Of a DNA stretch of 64,000 nucleotides, positions 1 to 8,505 are shown in pieces. The DNA is taken from contig NZ_FCOX02000004.1 of NCBI RefSeq assembly GCF_900044055.2, forward strand, positions 62,001 to 126,000, read 5' to 3'. The translations under genes were made by a program, and so were the position numbers. The stretch comes from Caballeronia calidae. GTDB lineage: Bacteria > Pseudomonadota > Gammaproteobacteria > Burkholderiales > Burkholderiaceae. How positions within the stretch are numbered: position 1 is the first letter of the stretch; each line of letters opens with the position of its first letter. A model generated the notes under the pieces. It was not told where the DNA came from, made no database searches, and saw only the letters and a program-made list of their open reading frames with translations.

Positions 1-951
1 GGTCTCGTCGTCCTTGCAGCGCACGACGACGAACACGCCGCCACCGAAGCTGACTTCGTCCGGACGGCGCAGGCAGTTGAACACATCGACCACCCCGGTT
101 CGTTCCAGGATGCCGCCGTCTTCCCTGGGCACGAAGATGTCCGCCAGTTCGCTGATGCGCGCGAGCGGGTAGCTGAGCGCGTCGGCCGCCGGCAGGAGGC
201 CAGTGGAATTCGCGACCACGTTCAGCTCGCAATAGTCCGGCGTCGCGCTCTGCGGCAGCATCGAAAGCGCCTGACTGCGCGCGGCGAGCGTCGTGGGGAC
301 ATCGTCGCCGAGCGTCCAGCACCCATCGAGCGAAACGCCGTGACGCTGTTCCAGATAGTCGACGGTGTGCGCCGTCGGATCGTAGATGAAGTCGTACTCG
401 CTCGACTTGCCCGCGGCCACCACCTCGAAGCCGAGCACGCGCGCCCACGTGACGAGGCCGATCAGGTTGCTCGGCTGGTCGCCGTCGGGCGTCGTATAGA
501 CGACCTTGTTCTCGATCGCGAGCCGGTTCAGATAAGGTCCGACGACCGAATCGGTTTCCTTGGTCGCCATGGCGACATGCACGCCGCGCTGCAAGGCGTT
601 CTCCGCGATCCGGACGCTTGTCTCAGGCTGGCCGGTCGCTTCCACGACGATGTCGAGTTCCACTGCGTCGAGCAATCTGTAGTCGCCGACCAGCGCGATG
701 CTGCCCGCCCTGCGGGCCGCTTCGACGTCGTCCGCGTTGTTGCAGACGGTCACGGCGCCAGCGTCGAAACCGAGCGAGGCGAGCGTCGCGAGCGTGCCGT
801 CGACGTCAATGTCGCAGAGCGCGGCAATCTCGATGCTCGGCAGCGCGCGGCACTGCACGAGCAGCGACCGGCCGAAGCCGCCTTTCGGACCGACGAGCGC
901 GATGCGAATCGAGCGGCTGCCGAGCGTTTTGAAGAGATGTTCGTAATTCAT
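1..951 (-). CDS. homoserine dehydrogenase-like NAD(P)-binding protein, C-terminus outside window
   Basis: An open frame of 317 codons runs from an ATG at 951 off the left edge, so the C-terminus is missing. The N-terminus has a Rossmann dinucleotide-binding loop (GPKGGFG, residues 21-27), followed by an acidic strand end (CDIDVDG) and an EATGQPE segment. This resembles the predicted homoserine dehydrogenases of COG4091, which usually carry a C-terminal SAF domain. The substrate is unknown; members often sit in sugar-acid or amino-acid catabolic loci. It is divergent from a GntR gene, and the shared intergenic region carries GGTATACC palindromes. The family call is from the N-terminal domain only; the SAF domain cannot be seen. 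Confidence 0.7.
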   Translation of the reverse strand, partial: MNYEHLFKTLGSRSIRIALVGPKGGFGRSLLVQCRALPSIEIAALCDIDVDGTLATLASLGFDAGAVTVCNNADDVEAARRAGSIALVGDYRLLDAVELDIVVEATGQPETSVRIAENALQRGVHVAMATKETDSVVGPYLNRLAIENKVVYTTPDGDQPSNLIGLVTWARVLGFEVVAAGKSSEYDFIYDPTAHTVDYLEQRHGVSLDGCWTLGDDVPTTLAARSQALSMLPQSATPDYCELNVVANSTGLLPAADALSYPLARISELADIFVPREDGGILERTGVVDVFNCLRRPDEVSFGGGVFVVVRCKDDET

Positions 952-1106
952 GTGTCTGTCCTTGGTGGAGCGAGATTGCGGTTTCAGCCGCTCATTCCGG
1001 CGGTTGAACGGCGTTGGGCATCGGGATCACGACTCAGCCCGGCGAGCCGGCCGGAAGGAAACGAACCGGTGCCGAGTCCGATTCGATCCAATCGGATGCG
1101 TCATTT

Positions 1107-1114
1107 GGTATACC
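1107..1114. promoter_or_regulatory. candidate GntR (FadR-type) operator, site 1
   Basis: A perfect 8-bp palindrome GGTATACC sits in the context ATTTGGTATACCG. The same 13-bp word recurs at 1322-1334, and a one-mismatch GGCATACC at 1432-1439. FadR-subfamily GntR regulators typically bind TNGTNNNACNA-like palindromes, and a FadR/FCD-type regulator gene starts at 1484. Assignment to that regulator is inference. Confidence 0.55.
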
Positions 1115-1324
1115 GCGCCGGATCGTCTGCAGGCGGGAAAACAGCATGCCCGCGAGAATGGCCCGGAGGCGATCGAAACTCGCGTAGTCGCGCTCGGATG
1201 GCGCGAATCCCTTGTGTATAAGCCTTTCCGGGACTTTTTCGGGTGATTTCATTACTGTCTCGATTCAATGCTCTTCTTGCTGGCGGCGGGCATGGCTGAT
1301 GTCAAAGCGACGCTCGGCAAATTT

Positions 1325-1332
1325 GGTATACC
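1325..1332. promoter_or_regulatory. candidate GntR operator, site 2 (with a third copy at 1432-1439)
   Basis: Second exact GGTATACC palindrome in the same ATTTGGTATACCG context as site 1. The related GGCATACC lies at 1432-1439, just upstream of the GntR start at 1484, which would fit autoregulation. These sites also argue that the open frame upstream of 1484 is not coding. Confidence 0.55.
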
Positions 1333-1483
1333 GGAATTTAGTTGGACACCATCTTCCGGTCAAGTGCGGGATAACACCGTGATCGCAAAAGGGCTGCGTG
1401 ACTGTCATCGTCGTTTGCGCACTGGTAAACTGGCATACCGGACCTGCGCTAAGCCGCGTTCCGGCATTGGACGGATCGGAAAA

Positions 1484-2194
1484 ATGACGGACTTCGAAGA
1501 CGAAACTGGCGCATTTGAGAACGGCGAAGCGCCCGACGAACTGTTGTCGATGCAGATCGCCCAGCGCCTGCGCACGCTCATCGCAACGGATGAACTCAAG
1601 CCCGGTGAGCGGCTTCGCGAGCGCACGCTCGCCGAGCGGCTCGACGTGTCGCGCACGCCACTACGAGAAGCCCTGAAAGAATTGGCCAGCGATGGTCTGG
1701 TCGTCGTGCTGCCCAAACGCGGCGCCGTGGTGGCGGACCTCAGCGCGGCGGAGATCGCGGAGAAACTGGACGTGCTCGGGGTGATCGAGGCGTTCGGCGG
1801 CGAAGCGGCGTGCCGGATGGCGACCGACCCGGAGATCGGCGAAATCCGCGCGCTTCATTACGAGATGCACGCGGCGTATGAGCGGCGCGACCGAATGAAT
1901 TACTTCCGGCTCAATCAGGCGATCCATACGAGCATCATCGCTGCCGCAAAAAACGCGACGCTCAGGGAGGTTCACGAACGCTTGAATCGCCAGCTTTATC
2001 GCTACCGGTTTCAGGGGAGCGTGACGTCGGAGACCTGGCATACCGCTATCGACGAGCATGAGGTCATCATCCGGCTGTTGTCGGCCCGTGAAGGCGCGAA
2101 GCTCGGCGACTTTCTACGGCGCCACGTGCATAGCACGTGGGAGCAACTGGCGCCTCAAGCGGAATTACTTTCCGAGGCAAAAGACGCGCAGTAA
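1484..2194 (+). CDS. GntR family regulator, FadR/FCD subfamily
   Basis: 236 aa. An N-terminal winged helix (about residues 20-86, with LAERLDVSRTPLREALKEL as the recognition region) is followed by an all-helical FCD ligand-binding domain (about 92-215, with FRLNQAIH and DEHEVII metal/ligand-binding segments). The frame is open further upstream to 1268, but that stretch contains the repeated operator-like palindromes, so the ATG at 1484 is preferred. It is divergent from the homoserine-dehydrogenase-like gene and probably controls it in response to a small carboxylate; the ligand is not predictable. Confidence 0.85.
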   Translation: MTDFEDETGAFENGEAPDELLSMQIAQRLRTLIATDELKPGERLRERTLAERLDVSRTPLREALKELASDGLVVVLPKRGAVVADLSAAEIAEKLDVLGVIEAFGGEAACRMATDPEIGEIRALHYEMHAAYERRDRMNYFRLNQAIHTSIIAAAKNATLREVHERLNRQLYRYRFQGSVTSETWHTAIDEHEVIIRLLSAREGAKLGDFLRRHVHSTWEQLAPQAELLSEAKDAQ

Positions 2195-2545
2195 TGGCGA
2201 GGGCGTTCTCCGTTTCGGGGGCAATACCTGGAGGAGAAGGGCGGGGCGTCGGCCAGCGGGATTGAAACGGCGGCAGGCACCGTTTGCGCGGCGTTGCACA
2301 TATGGTTTGCGAGCCGGACGACAAATTCCGCGATGAACGGATGTCATCAGGACGACCCGACTTTGGAAACGCAAGAGCACGCGATTACGGCGTCGACATG
2401 AAGCGTCGCGCCAATTGATCGTCTCGCTCGCTCACGCCACGCCGCGCGGCAGTCAGGACGTCCCGTCGTGCAGTGCGCAGGCGTGTGTGGCCGATGGCTT
2501 CAATCTGGCCCAGCGCACCGACCAGGCCACTCTTCCACGCCCTGG
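2195..2545. other. 351-bp region without a supported gene
   Basis: Lies between the stop of one GntR gene and the stop of the next, convergent one. Short open frames here have no convincing ribosome binding site or recognisable product. No clear terminator hairpin with a T-tract was seen. Confidence 0.5.
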
Positions 2546-3244
2546 CTAATTCCCGCTTGTGGACTCCAACACTTTCATCACCTCCGCTGCCGTGTGCTCG
2601 GAGTGTTCACGCAGTAGCCGGGCGAGGCACGCTCCGTCGCGTCTGGACAGCGCATCCAGAATTTCACCGTGCTCGTCGAGGGATTCGGCCCAGCGCAGCA
2701 CATCGGCATTGGCCGAACCTCTCGCGCGATGGATCTTGCTCATCAACGACGAGTACAGATCGGAGAGCACGAAATTGCCCGCGACATCGACGATCTGCTG
2801 ATGCACCTTCTGGTTGGCGCGGTAGTAGGCCGTACGCTTCCCGTCGCGGTGAAAGGTCTCCATGGTGCGATGGCGATCCATCAGCACCTTCATCTGCTTG
2901 TCGTCGATACGCTGCGCAGCAAGCCGTCCGGCCGTTTCCTCCAGTCCATGCAGCACTTCGAAGATAGCGGCGATCTCGTCCTTGTTGATCGGTGCGACTT
3001 GAAAGCCCATGTGCTGCCGGTGGGTGACATGGCCCTCGGTCACCAGCGTCTTGAGCGCCTCGCGCAGCGGCGTTCTCGAAATATCGAATTGTTCGCACAG
3101 CGCTTTCTCGTCGATGCGCTCGCCCGGAGCCAGCTCACCATCGAGAATCATCTCGCGCAATCGCTCCGCGATCGCCGCGTACATGCCCGTGCCGCGCAGG
3201 CTGATCCGCTTGCGGGCCTCAGCCGGTAGTGACTTCGTGTCCAT
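2546..3244 (-). CDS. GntR family regulator, FCD subfamily
   Basis: 232 aa. The winged helix spans about residues 20-90 (AERLREMILDGELAPGERIDEK and FDISRTPLREALKTL). The FCD domain follows (about 95-215, with FHRD, NQKVHQQIV and DEHGEILDAL). It is transcribed away from an MFS transporter gene whose start lies 228 bp upstream, the usual layout for a local repressor of a catabolic operon. The likely target is the transporter/decarboxylase-like/dihydropyrimidinase/racemase-like operon from 3473 to 7733. The inducer is unknown, possibly a ring-opened ureide or a malonate-like acid. Confidence 0.85.
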   Translation of the reverse strand: MDTKSLPAEARKRISLRGTGMYAAIAERLREMILDGELAPGERIDEKALCEQFDISRTPLREALKTLVTEGHVTHRQHMGFQVAPINKDEIAAIFEVLHGLEETAGRLAAQRIDDKQMKVLMDRHRTMETFHRDGKRTAYYRANQKVHQQIVDVAGNFVLSDLYSSLMSKIHRARGSANADVLRWAESLDEHGEILDALSRRDGACLARLLREHSEHTAAEVMKVLESTSGN

Positions 3245-3337
3245 CTCGCCCTGTTTTCCTTTGGCAGCTTCCGTCGATGCGTAATTGTCTTACAGGCGCG
3301 ACGGACTATCTATAGAAATAAAAAAGTACTGACAAAC

Positions 3338-3383
3338 CAACGATATACGACGCTTGTAATTCATAATCAACGATCATATACTG
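3338..3383. promoter_or_regulatory. candidate GntR-binding direct repeat in divergent promoter region
   Basis: The words CAACGATATACGAC (3338-3351) and CAACGATCATATACTG (3368-3383) repeat CAACGAT with a downstream ATATAC in an AT-rich stretch between the divergent GntR and MFS genes. They could be operator half-sites of the local GntR regulator. The match is imperfect and the call is inference. Confidence 0.3.
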
Positions 3384-3472
3384 CGTTCACGCATGTGACG
3401 TACCGCGCCGGGAGGCGTCCCGGTACAAACCCTAAACCGAAGGCTGAGATCAGGCGAACGGAGGAGACATAG

Positions 3473-4768
3473 ATGCAAACCGCAAAGACGGCCGTGCAGG
3501 CCGAGGTCCGGACCGGCGTACGCTGGCGAGTCTTCCTGATCATGTTGATGCTGATTTCGATCAACTATATCGACCGGGCCTCGCTGTCCGTGGCCATGCC
3601 GCTGATCGCGAAGGAATTCAATATCGCCCCGGCAGTGCAGGGACTGATTCTCAGCTCGTTCTTCTGGACCTACGCGCTCATGCAGATTCCGGGAGGCATG
3701 CTGGCTGACCGGTTCAAGCCGCGCATCGTGATTGCGTGCGCCACGTTGTTCTGGGGCTTCTTTCAGGGCATCGCTGCCGTCTGTTCGACGGCCACCGCGC
3801 TGATTCTCACCCGTCTCGGCCTCGGCGCCGCTGAAGCGCCGATCTACCCGGCCGGCGGCAAACTCAACGCCATGTGGATGACGCGACACGAACGCGGCCG
3901 TGGCGCGACGCTGCTCGACGGCGGCGCTCCGCTCGGGGCGGCGCTCGGCGCGGTCATCATCTCCGGGCTGATCAGCGAGTTCGGGTCCTGGCGCACGTCC
4001 TTCGTGGTGGCGGGTGTCGGCACCATGCTGGCCGGCGTGTTTGCCTGGTACTACATCCGTAACAACCCGAGCGAGCATCCGGCCGTGAATCAGGCCGAAG
4101 CGGACTATATCGAAGCGGCCCTGCTGGAAGAGCACCGCAGCGAGCCCGTTCATGCCAGCGGACGCAGCCTGGATTTCTTCCGCTACCGCTCGGTGTGGGG
4201 CATGTTCTTCGGCTGGATGTGCTTCAATTCCGTGTTCTACGGCTTGCTCACCTGGATGCCGAACTATCTGAACAAGGTGCATGGCTTCAACATCCAGCAG
4301 ATGGGCGGAGCCAGTTTCGCGATCTTCTTCAGCGGCTTCGTGGGTGAGTTGGTCGGCGGATGGATCGCCGACAAGTGGAAGGCGGCCGGCGGTTCGCCCA
4401 ACCGCGTGATGCGCACGCTGTTCGGTATCGCTGCCGTGGCGGCCACGGCGTCGATCTTCTCGGTGGCCTATGTCCGCAACCCGATGACGGTGGTCGTGCT
4501 GCTCGCATCGACGTTGTTCTTCCTGCGCTGGTGCGGTCTGTACTGGTGCCTGCCTTCGATCCTCGGCACGCGCAACAAGATCGGCTTTCTCGGCGGCCTG
4601 ATGAATCTGGGCGGCAACATCGGCGGGGTGCTCGTTCCGATCGTCGTCGGCCTGATCGTGCAGACCACCGGCTCTTATTTTCTGGCGCTGATGTCGTTCG
4701 CTGCCGCAGGCGTTGGTCTCTTCATCTGTTCGACGCTCATCGACTACGAACGCAAGCTGCCGGTTTGA
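3473..4768 (+). CDS. MFS transporter, anion:cation symporter (ACS) family
   Basis: 431 aa with the usual twelve hydrophobic helices and the ACS-family signature in helix 1 (NYIDRASLSVA, residues 26-36). The cytoplasmic loop 2-3 motif GGMLADRFKPR is present, as is the EAPIYPA segment after helix 4. A strong ribosome binding site, GGAGGAG, lies 6 bases before the ATG. ACS members import organic anions such as sugar acids or aromatic acids, driven by protons. It is the first gene of an operon with an AMDase-like protein, a dihydropyrimidinase and a racemase-like protein (gaps 43, 10 and 14 bp), so it probably imports their substrate. Confidence 0.85.
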   Translation: MQTAKTAVQAEVRTGVRWRVFLIMLMLISINYIDRASLSVAMPLIAKEFNIAPAVQGLILSSFFWTYALMQIPGGMLADRFKPRIVIACATLFWGFFQGIAAVCSTATALILTRLGLGAAEAPIYPAGGKLNAMWMTRHERGRGATLLDGGAPLGAALGAVIISGLISEFGSWRTSFVVAGVGTMLAGVFAWYYIRNNPSEHPAVNQAEADYIEAALLEEHRSEPVHASGRSLDFFRYRSVWGMFFGWMCFNSVFYGLLTWMPNYLNKVHGFNIQQMGGASFAIFFSGFVGELVGGWIADKWKAAGGSPNRVMRTLFGIAAVAATASIFSVAYVRNPMTVVVLLASTLFFLRWCGLYWCLPSILGTRNKIGFLGGLMNLGGNIGGVLVPIVVGLIVQTTGSYFLALMSFAAAGVGLFICSTLIDYERKLPV

Positions 4769-4811
4769 GCCCGACCTCCTTCACCTTTTAATATTCATTG
4801 TTGACTTCATC

Positions 4812-5540
4812 ATGAGCAAACGCGTCCGGCTCGGCATGCTTACGCCGTCGTCCAATACCGCGCTCGAACCGATCACGAGCGCGATGGTGGCCCAGCTGCC
4901 CGGTGTCAGTGCCCATTTTTCGCGCTTCACGGTCACCGAAATCTCGCTGTCCGACAAGGCGCTCGGCCAGTTCGACACAAGCAACATCATTCAGGCCGCC
5001 AGGCTGCTTGCCGATGCCAAGGTCGATGTGATCGCATGGAACGGCACCTCATCGGGCTGGCTCGGTTTCGAGACCGACCGCCGTCTGTGCCGCGAAATCG
5101 AGGCGGCGACCGACATTCCGGCAACCACGTCGGTGCTGGCGCTGAACGAGATCCTGGACAAGACCGGCGTAAGGAAATTCGGTCTGGTCAGTCCGTACCT
5201 CGACGACGTCCAGCAGAAAATCGTCGCCAATTACCGCGAGAGCGGCATCGACTGCACGTCCGAAAGCCATCTCGGCCTGAAGGTGAACTTCCAGTTTTCC
5301 GAGGTCAGCGAAGAGACGCTGCGCGCGCAGATTCGCGATGTCGCGATGCAAGGCCCGGAGGCGATCGTGACCTTCTGCACGAACCTGCACGCCGCGCATC
5401 TGGCGCCGGAAGTGGAGCAGCGCCACGACGTTCCGCTTTACGACACCATCTCCACCGTCGTGTGGAAGTCGCTGAAGCTCGCCGGCTACGATACGACCCG
5501 CCTCACGGGCTGGGGCCGCCTGTTTTCCGAAGTTGCATGA
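4812..5540 (+). CDS. Asp/Glu racemase superfamily protein, arylmalonate decarboxylase / maleate isomerase type
   Basis: 242 aa, the usual size for this family. The N-terminus has the maleate-isomerase-like loop TPSSNTALEP (11-20). Residues G78-T79-S80, Y129 and C189 line up, by my recollection of the families, with arylmalonate decarboxylase G74-T75-S76, Y126 and C188. The first of the two cysteines found in racemases and cis-trans isomerases is thus a glycine. The C-terminal GWGRLF also matches arylmalonate decarboxylase. This suggests a cofactor-free decarboxylase, or a one-cysteine isomerase, acting on a malonate-like or maleamate-like acid. The start at 4812 is chosen because the frame upstream overlaps the transporter gene. 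The substrate is unknown. Confidence 0.7.
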   Translation: MSKRVRLGMLTPSSNTALEPITSAMVAQLPGVSAHFSRFTVTEISLSDKALGQFDTSNIIQAARLLADAKVDVIAWNGTSSGWLGFETDRRLCREIEAATDIPATTSVLALNEILDKTGVRKFGLVSPYLDDVQQKIVANYRESGIDCTSESHLGLKVNFQFSEVSEETLRAQIRDVAMQGPEAIVTFCTNLHAAHLAPEVEQRHDVPLYDTISTVVWKSLKLAGYDTTRLTGWGRLFSEVA

Positions 5541-5550
5541 GAGACCTGCG

Positions 5551-6966
5551 ATGACAACCCTCTACGATCTGGTGATCCGCAACGCCGACGTGGTAACCGC
5601 GTCCGAGCGCTTCAACTGCGATATTGGCGTGAAGGACGGCATCGTCGTCGCGCTCGGCCGCGATCTCACCGCGGGCGCGCGCGAGATCGACGCCACCGGA
5701 CTGCTGGCCTTGCCCGGCGGTATCGATGCACATTGCCATCTCGACCAGCCGATGCCCGATGGCCTGAAGATGGCCGATGACTTCCTGAGCGGCACGCGCG
5801 CGGCCGTGTGCGGCGGCACGACGACGGTGATCCCGTTCGCGGCGCAGGCCAAGGGTCAATCGCTCAAGGCCGCGGTGGACGATTACCATCGGCGCGCCGA
5901 CGGCCGCGCAGTCACCGATTACGCGTTCCACCTGATCGTCTCCGATCCGACGCCCGAGGTGCTGGAACGCGAACTGCCCGAACTGATCGCGGCCGGTTAC
6001 ACGTCGTTCAAGATCTATATGACCTACGACGATCTCAAGCTGAGCGACCGTGAGATCCTCGAGGTGATGGATGTGGCGCGCCGCAATCAGGCGCTGGTCA
6101 TGGTGCATGCCGAGAACTCGGACTGCATCGCATGGCTGACCGACAAGCTCACCGAAGCCGGCAAGCACGCGCCGAAGTATCACGCGCTGTCGCGCCCGGC
6201 GGTGGTCGAGCGCGAGGCGACACATCGTGCAATCGCCTTCTCCGAACTCGTCGATGTGCCGATCCTGATCGTGCATGTGTCGGGCCAGGACGCGATCGAG
6301 CAGATCGAATGGGCGCAGCAGCGCGGCCTGAACATCTATGCCGAGACCTGCCCGCAGTATCTCTATCTGACCGCCGAAGACCTCGGCCACGAGGACGGCT
6401 ACCACGGCGCGAAGTGCGTGTGCAGTCCGCCGCCGCGCGATTCGTCGAGCCAGAAGGCCGTATGGAGCGCGCTCAAGCGCGGCGTATTCAGCGTATTTTC
6501 GTCGGATCACGCACCGTTCTCCTATGATGATCCGCAGGGCAAAAAGCCTGGCGGCGAAGAGGTGTCGTTCGAGCACATCCCGAACGGCATCCCCGGCATC
6601 GAGACGCGGCTGGCGTTGCTGTTCGATGGTGTGGGCCACGGAAAGCTGTCGCTGCACAAGTTTGTCGAACTGACGTCGCTGAACCCGGCGAAGCTGTACG
6701 GTCTTTATCCGCGCAAAGGAACGATCGCGATCGGCGCCGATGCGGACATCGTGCTGTGGGACCCGCTCAAGCACGTCAGCATCGCGAACGATGCGCTGCA
6801 TCACAACGTCGACTACACGCCGTATGAGGGTCGAACGGTGCAGGGCTGGCCGAAGCACTGTCTGTCGCGCGGCGAGCTGCTGGTCGAGAGCGGGCGCTAT
6901 CTCGAGCCGGAAGCGGGCCGGGGGCGCTTTCTTGCCGCTGGCAAGCCGCAGTACGTCGACCTTTGA
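5551..6966 (+). CDS. dihydropyrimidinase / D-hydantoinase (first copy)
   Basis: 471 aa, amidohydrolase superfamily. Metal and catalytic residues are visible: H61 and H63 (DAHCH), the carboxylated-lysine candidate K154 (TSFKIYMTYD), H186 (VMVHAEN), H242 (IVHVSG) and D319 (SSDHAPF). The enzyme opens cyclic ureides such as dihydropyrimidines or 5-substituted hydantoins to N-carbamoyl acids in the cytoplasm. The ATG at 5551 is preferred over an upstream TTG that overlaps the previous gene. It is separated by 10 bp from the decarboxylase-like gene and 14 bp from the racemase-like gene. A closely similar paralog is encoded at 9432-10856. Confidence 0.88.
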   Translation: MTTLYDLVIRNADVVTASERFNCDIGVKDGIVVALGRDLTAGAREIDATGLLALPGGIDAHCHLDQPMPDGLKMADDFLSGTRAAVCGGTTTVIPFAAQAKGQSLKAAVDDYHRRADGRAVTDYAFHLIVSDPTPEVLERELPELIAAGYTSFKIYMTYDDLKLSDREILEVMDVARRNQALVMVHAENSDCIAWLTDKLTEAGKHAPKYHALSRPAVVEREATHRAIAFSELVDVPILIVHVSGQDAIEQIEWAQQRGLNIYAETCPQYLYLTAEDLGHEDGYHGAKCVCSPPPRDSSSQKAVWSALKRGVFSVFSSDHAPFSYDDPQGKKPGGEEVSFEHIPNGIPGIETRLALLFDGVGHGKLSLHKFVELTSLNPAKLYGLYPRKGTIAIGADADIVLWDPLKHVSIANDALHHNVDYTPYEGRTVQGWPKHCLSRGELLVESGRYLEPEAGRGRFLAAGKPQYVDL

Positions 6967-6980
6967 TATCGGAGAGCAGC

Positions 6981-7733
6981 ATGAAGATTCTGGTCATCAA
7001 CCCCAACATCTCCGAAAGCGTGTCGGCACTGATTCAGGCAGAGGCGCAGCGCAGCGCTTCGCCCGGCACGGAGATCGAGGTCGCGACGGCGCCATTCGGC
7101 GTTGCGTACATCGAGACGCGCGCCGAAGCGCTCATCGGCGCGTATGCGACCGCGTGCGTGGCGGCCGATCGTCATGGCACCTACGACGGCGTCGTGGTTG
7201 CGGCGTTCGGCGATCCGGGCCTGCAGGGCATCAAGGAACTGGTCGACGTGCCCGCGGTCGGCCTGACCGAGTCCTCTCTCATGACGGCGGCGACGCTCGG
7301 TCAGCGCTTCTCGATTATCGCAATCTCGCCGCGAATCAAGGCGTGGTATCGCGAGACTGTCGAACGCAGTCACCTGGCAAGCCGGCTCGCCAGCATCCGC
7401 GCGCTCGAAGAGCCATTGCGCGATATCGGCAGTGTGCAGCAGGACAATGCCCAGAGACTGAAGGCACTGTGTAACGAGGTGGTCGACGAAGACGGCGCCG
7501 ACGTCATCATCATTGCGGGCGCACCGCTCGCAGGACTGGCACGCGAGATCCGTAACGAGCTGCCGGTGCCGGTGGTCGACGGCGTGTCGAGCGCGATTAC
7601 CCAGCTTGAAGGGCTCATCCGGCTCGGCCCGAAAAAGGCGACGAAAGGCAGTTTCACCCGACCGCCCGTCAAGCCGAACCGCGGGCTGCCCGAACCGCTT
7701 CAACGGCTGCTGGACAGCGGGTCGCCGGGCTGA
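6981..7733 (+). CDS. hydantoin racemase-like protein (DCG1 family) lacking both catalytic cysteines
   Basis: 250 aa. It has the family pattern MKILVINPNISESVS at the N-terminus, AAFGDPGL (74-81) and IIAGAPLAG (177-185). In characterised hydantoin and allantoin racemases these two motifs read roughly CFGDPGL and LGCAGM, with catalytic cysteines near 76 and 181. Here the equivalent positions are A75 and A181. The fold should be kept, but two-base racemisation through cysteines cannot operate. It may be a ligand-binding relative, a hydrolase or lyase with changed chemistry, or inactive. GGAGAG precedes the ATG at 6981. It is the last gene of the operon started by the MFS transporter. Confidence 0.8.
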   Translation: MKILVINPNISESVSALIQAEAQRSASPGTEIEVATAPFGVAYIETRAEALIGAYATACVAADRHGTYDGVVVAAFGDPGLQGIKELVDVPAVGLTESSLMTAATLGQRFSIIAISPRIKAWYRETVERSHLASRLASIRALEEPLRDIGSVQQDNAQRLKALCNEVVDEDGADVIIIAGAPLAGLAREIRNELPVPVVDGVSSAITQLEGLIRLGPKKATKGSFTRPPVKPNRGLPEPLQRLLDSGSPG

Positions 7734-7938
7734 CCCAATCCTCAGTGAGTGCGGGTGGCACATTGACTTACGCGGTGGATGATCCAGACCTGGAACCTTG
7801 TCAGCATCGCGACTGCGGACTCGGGTTATTGCCCGCAATGAACACTGCAACGCTTCTTTGGCACGCCCGAGCCTACGGCCTTGAGAACCGAGGCGGTCTC
7901 GGCAATGACAGAGCGATTAATCATCATATGGAGACGCC

Positions 7939-8370
7939 ATGAAAAAGATTCTCGTAGACGCCGGACCCTTTCGCTTTGTCGGGCAACTCGAAGAACAGAA
8001 AGCACCCCGCACCTGCCAACGCTTCCTTGAACTGCTACCGTTCAGAAACAAGGTCATTCATTCGCGCTGGAGCGGCGAAGCCGTATGGATTCCGCTGGGC
8101 GACTTCGACACCGGACTGACTTTTGAAAATCACACCAGCCACGCGTCACGTGGAGATATCCTTCTTTATCCGGGAGGCTTCAGCGAAACGGAATTTCTGT
8201 TCGTCTATGGCAGCTCCATCTTTGCGAGCAAAATGGGCCAGCTCGCCGGCAATCATTTCTTCACGCTGACTGAAGGCCACGAGCACCTGGAAGCATTCGG
8301 CAAACTCGTTCTCTGGGAGGGTGCGCAAGACATTACCTTTTCATTGCTGAACCCGGGTGCGGCAGACTGA
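7939..8370 (+). CDS. DUF3830 family protein (cyclophilin-like fold)
   Basis: 143 aa, small and soluble. Segments typical of DUF3830 are visible: a short N-terminal strand MKKILVDAGPFRF, the WSGEAVWIPLGDF core, GDILLYPGG, and FGSS-like YGSSIFASKMGQLAGNHF. The family adopts a cyclophilin-like beta barrel, but no activity is known to me. GGAG lies 6 bases before the ATG. It stands 205 bp downstream of the racemase-like gene on the same strand and is convergent with a GntR gene. In this ureide-type locus it may bind or process a pathway intermediate, but that is a guess from context only. Confidence 0.75.
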   Translation: MKKILVDAGPFRFVGQLEEQKAPRTCQRFLELLPFRNKVIHSRWSGEAVWIPLGDFDTGLTFENHTSHASRGDILLYPGGFSETEFLFVYGSSIFASKMGQLAGNHFFTLTEGHEHLEAFGKLVLWEGAQDITFSLLNPGAAD

Positions 8371-8505
8371 CCGCGCTTTTTGCCGGCGCCATTGTGATGC
8401 GGATGTCGGGATTCGCGTGAACCGTCCCGATACTCCGCACGCCCGACGACGCATCGACAAGCGGCTCGGCAATGGTACCCGTCACATCCCGTTGGCGCTC
8501 GCAGA

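Noticed and set aside
5503..6858. Long antisense frames over the dihydropyrimidinase genes (also at 8997-10394)
   Set aside because: They mirror the paralogous genes on the other strand, which explains their similarity to one another.
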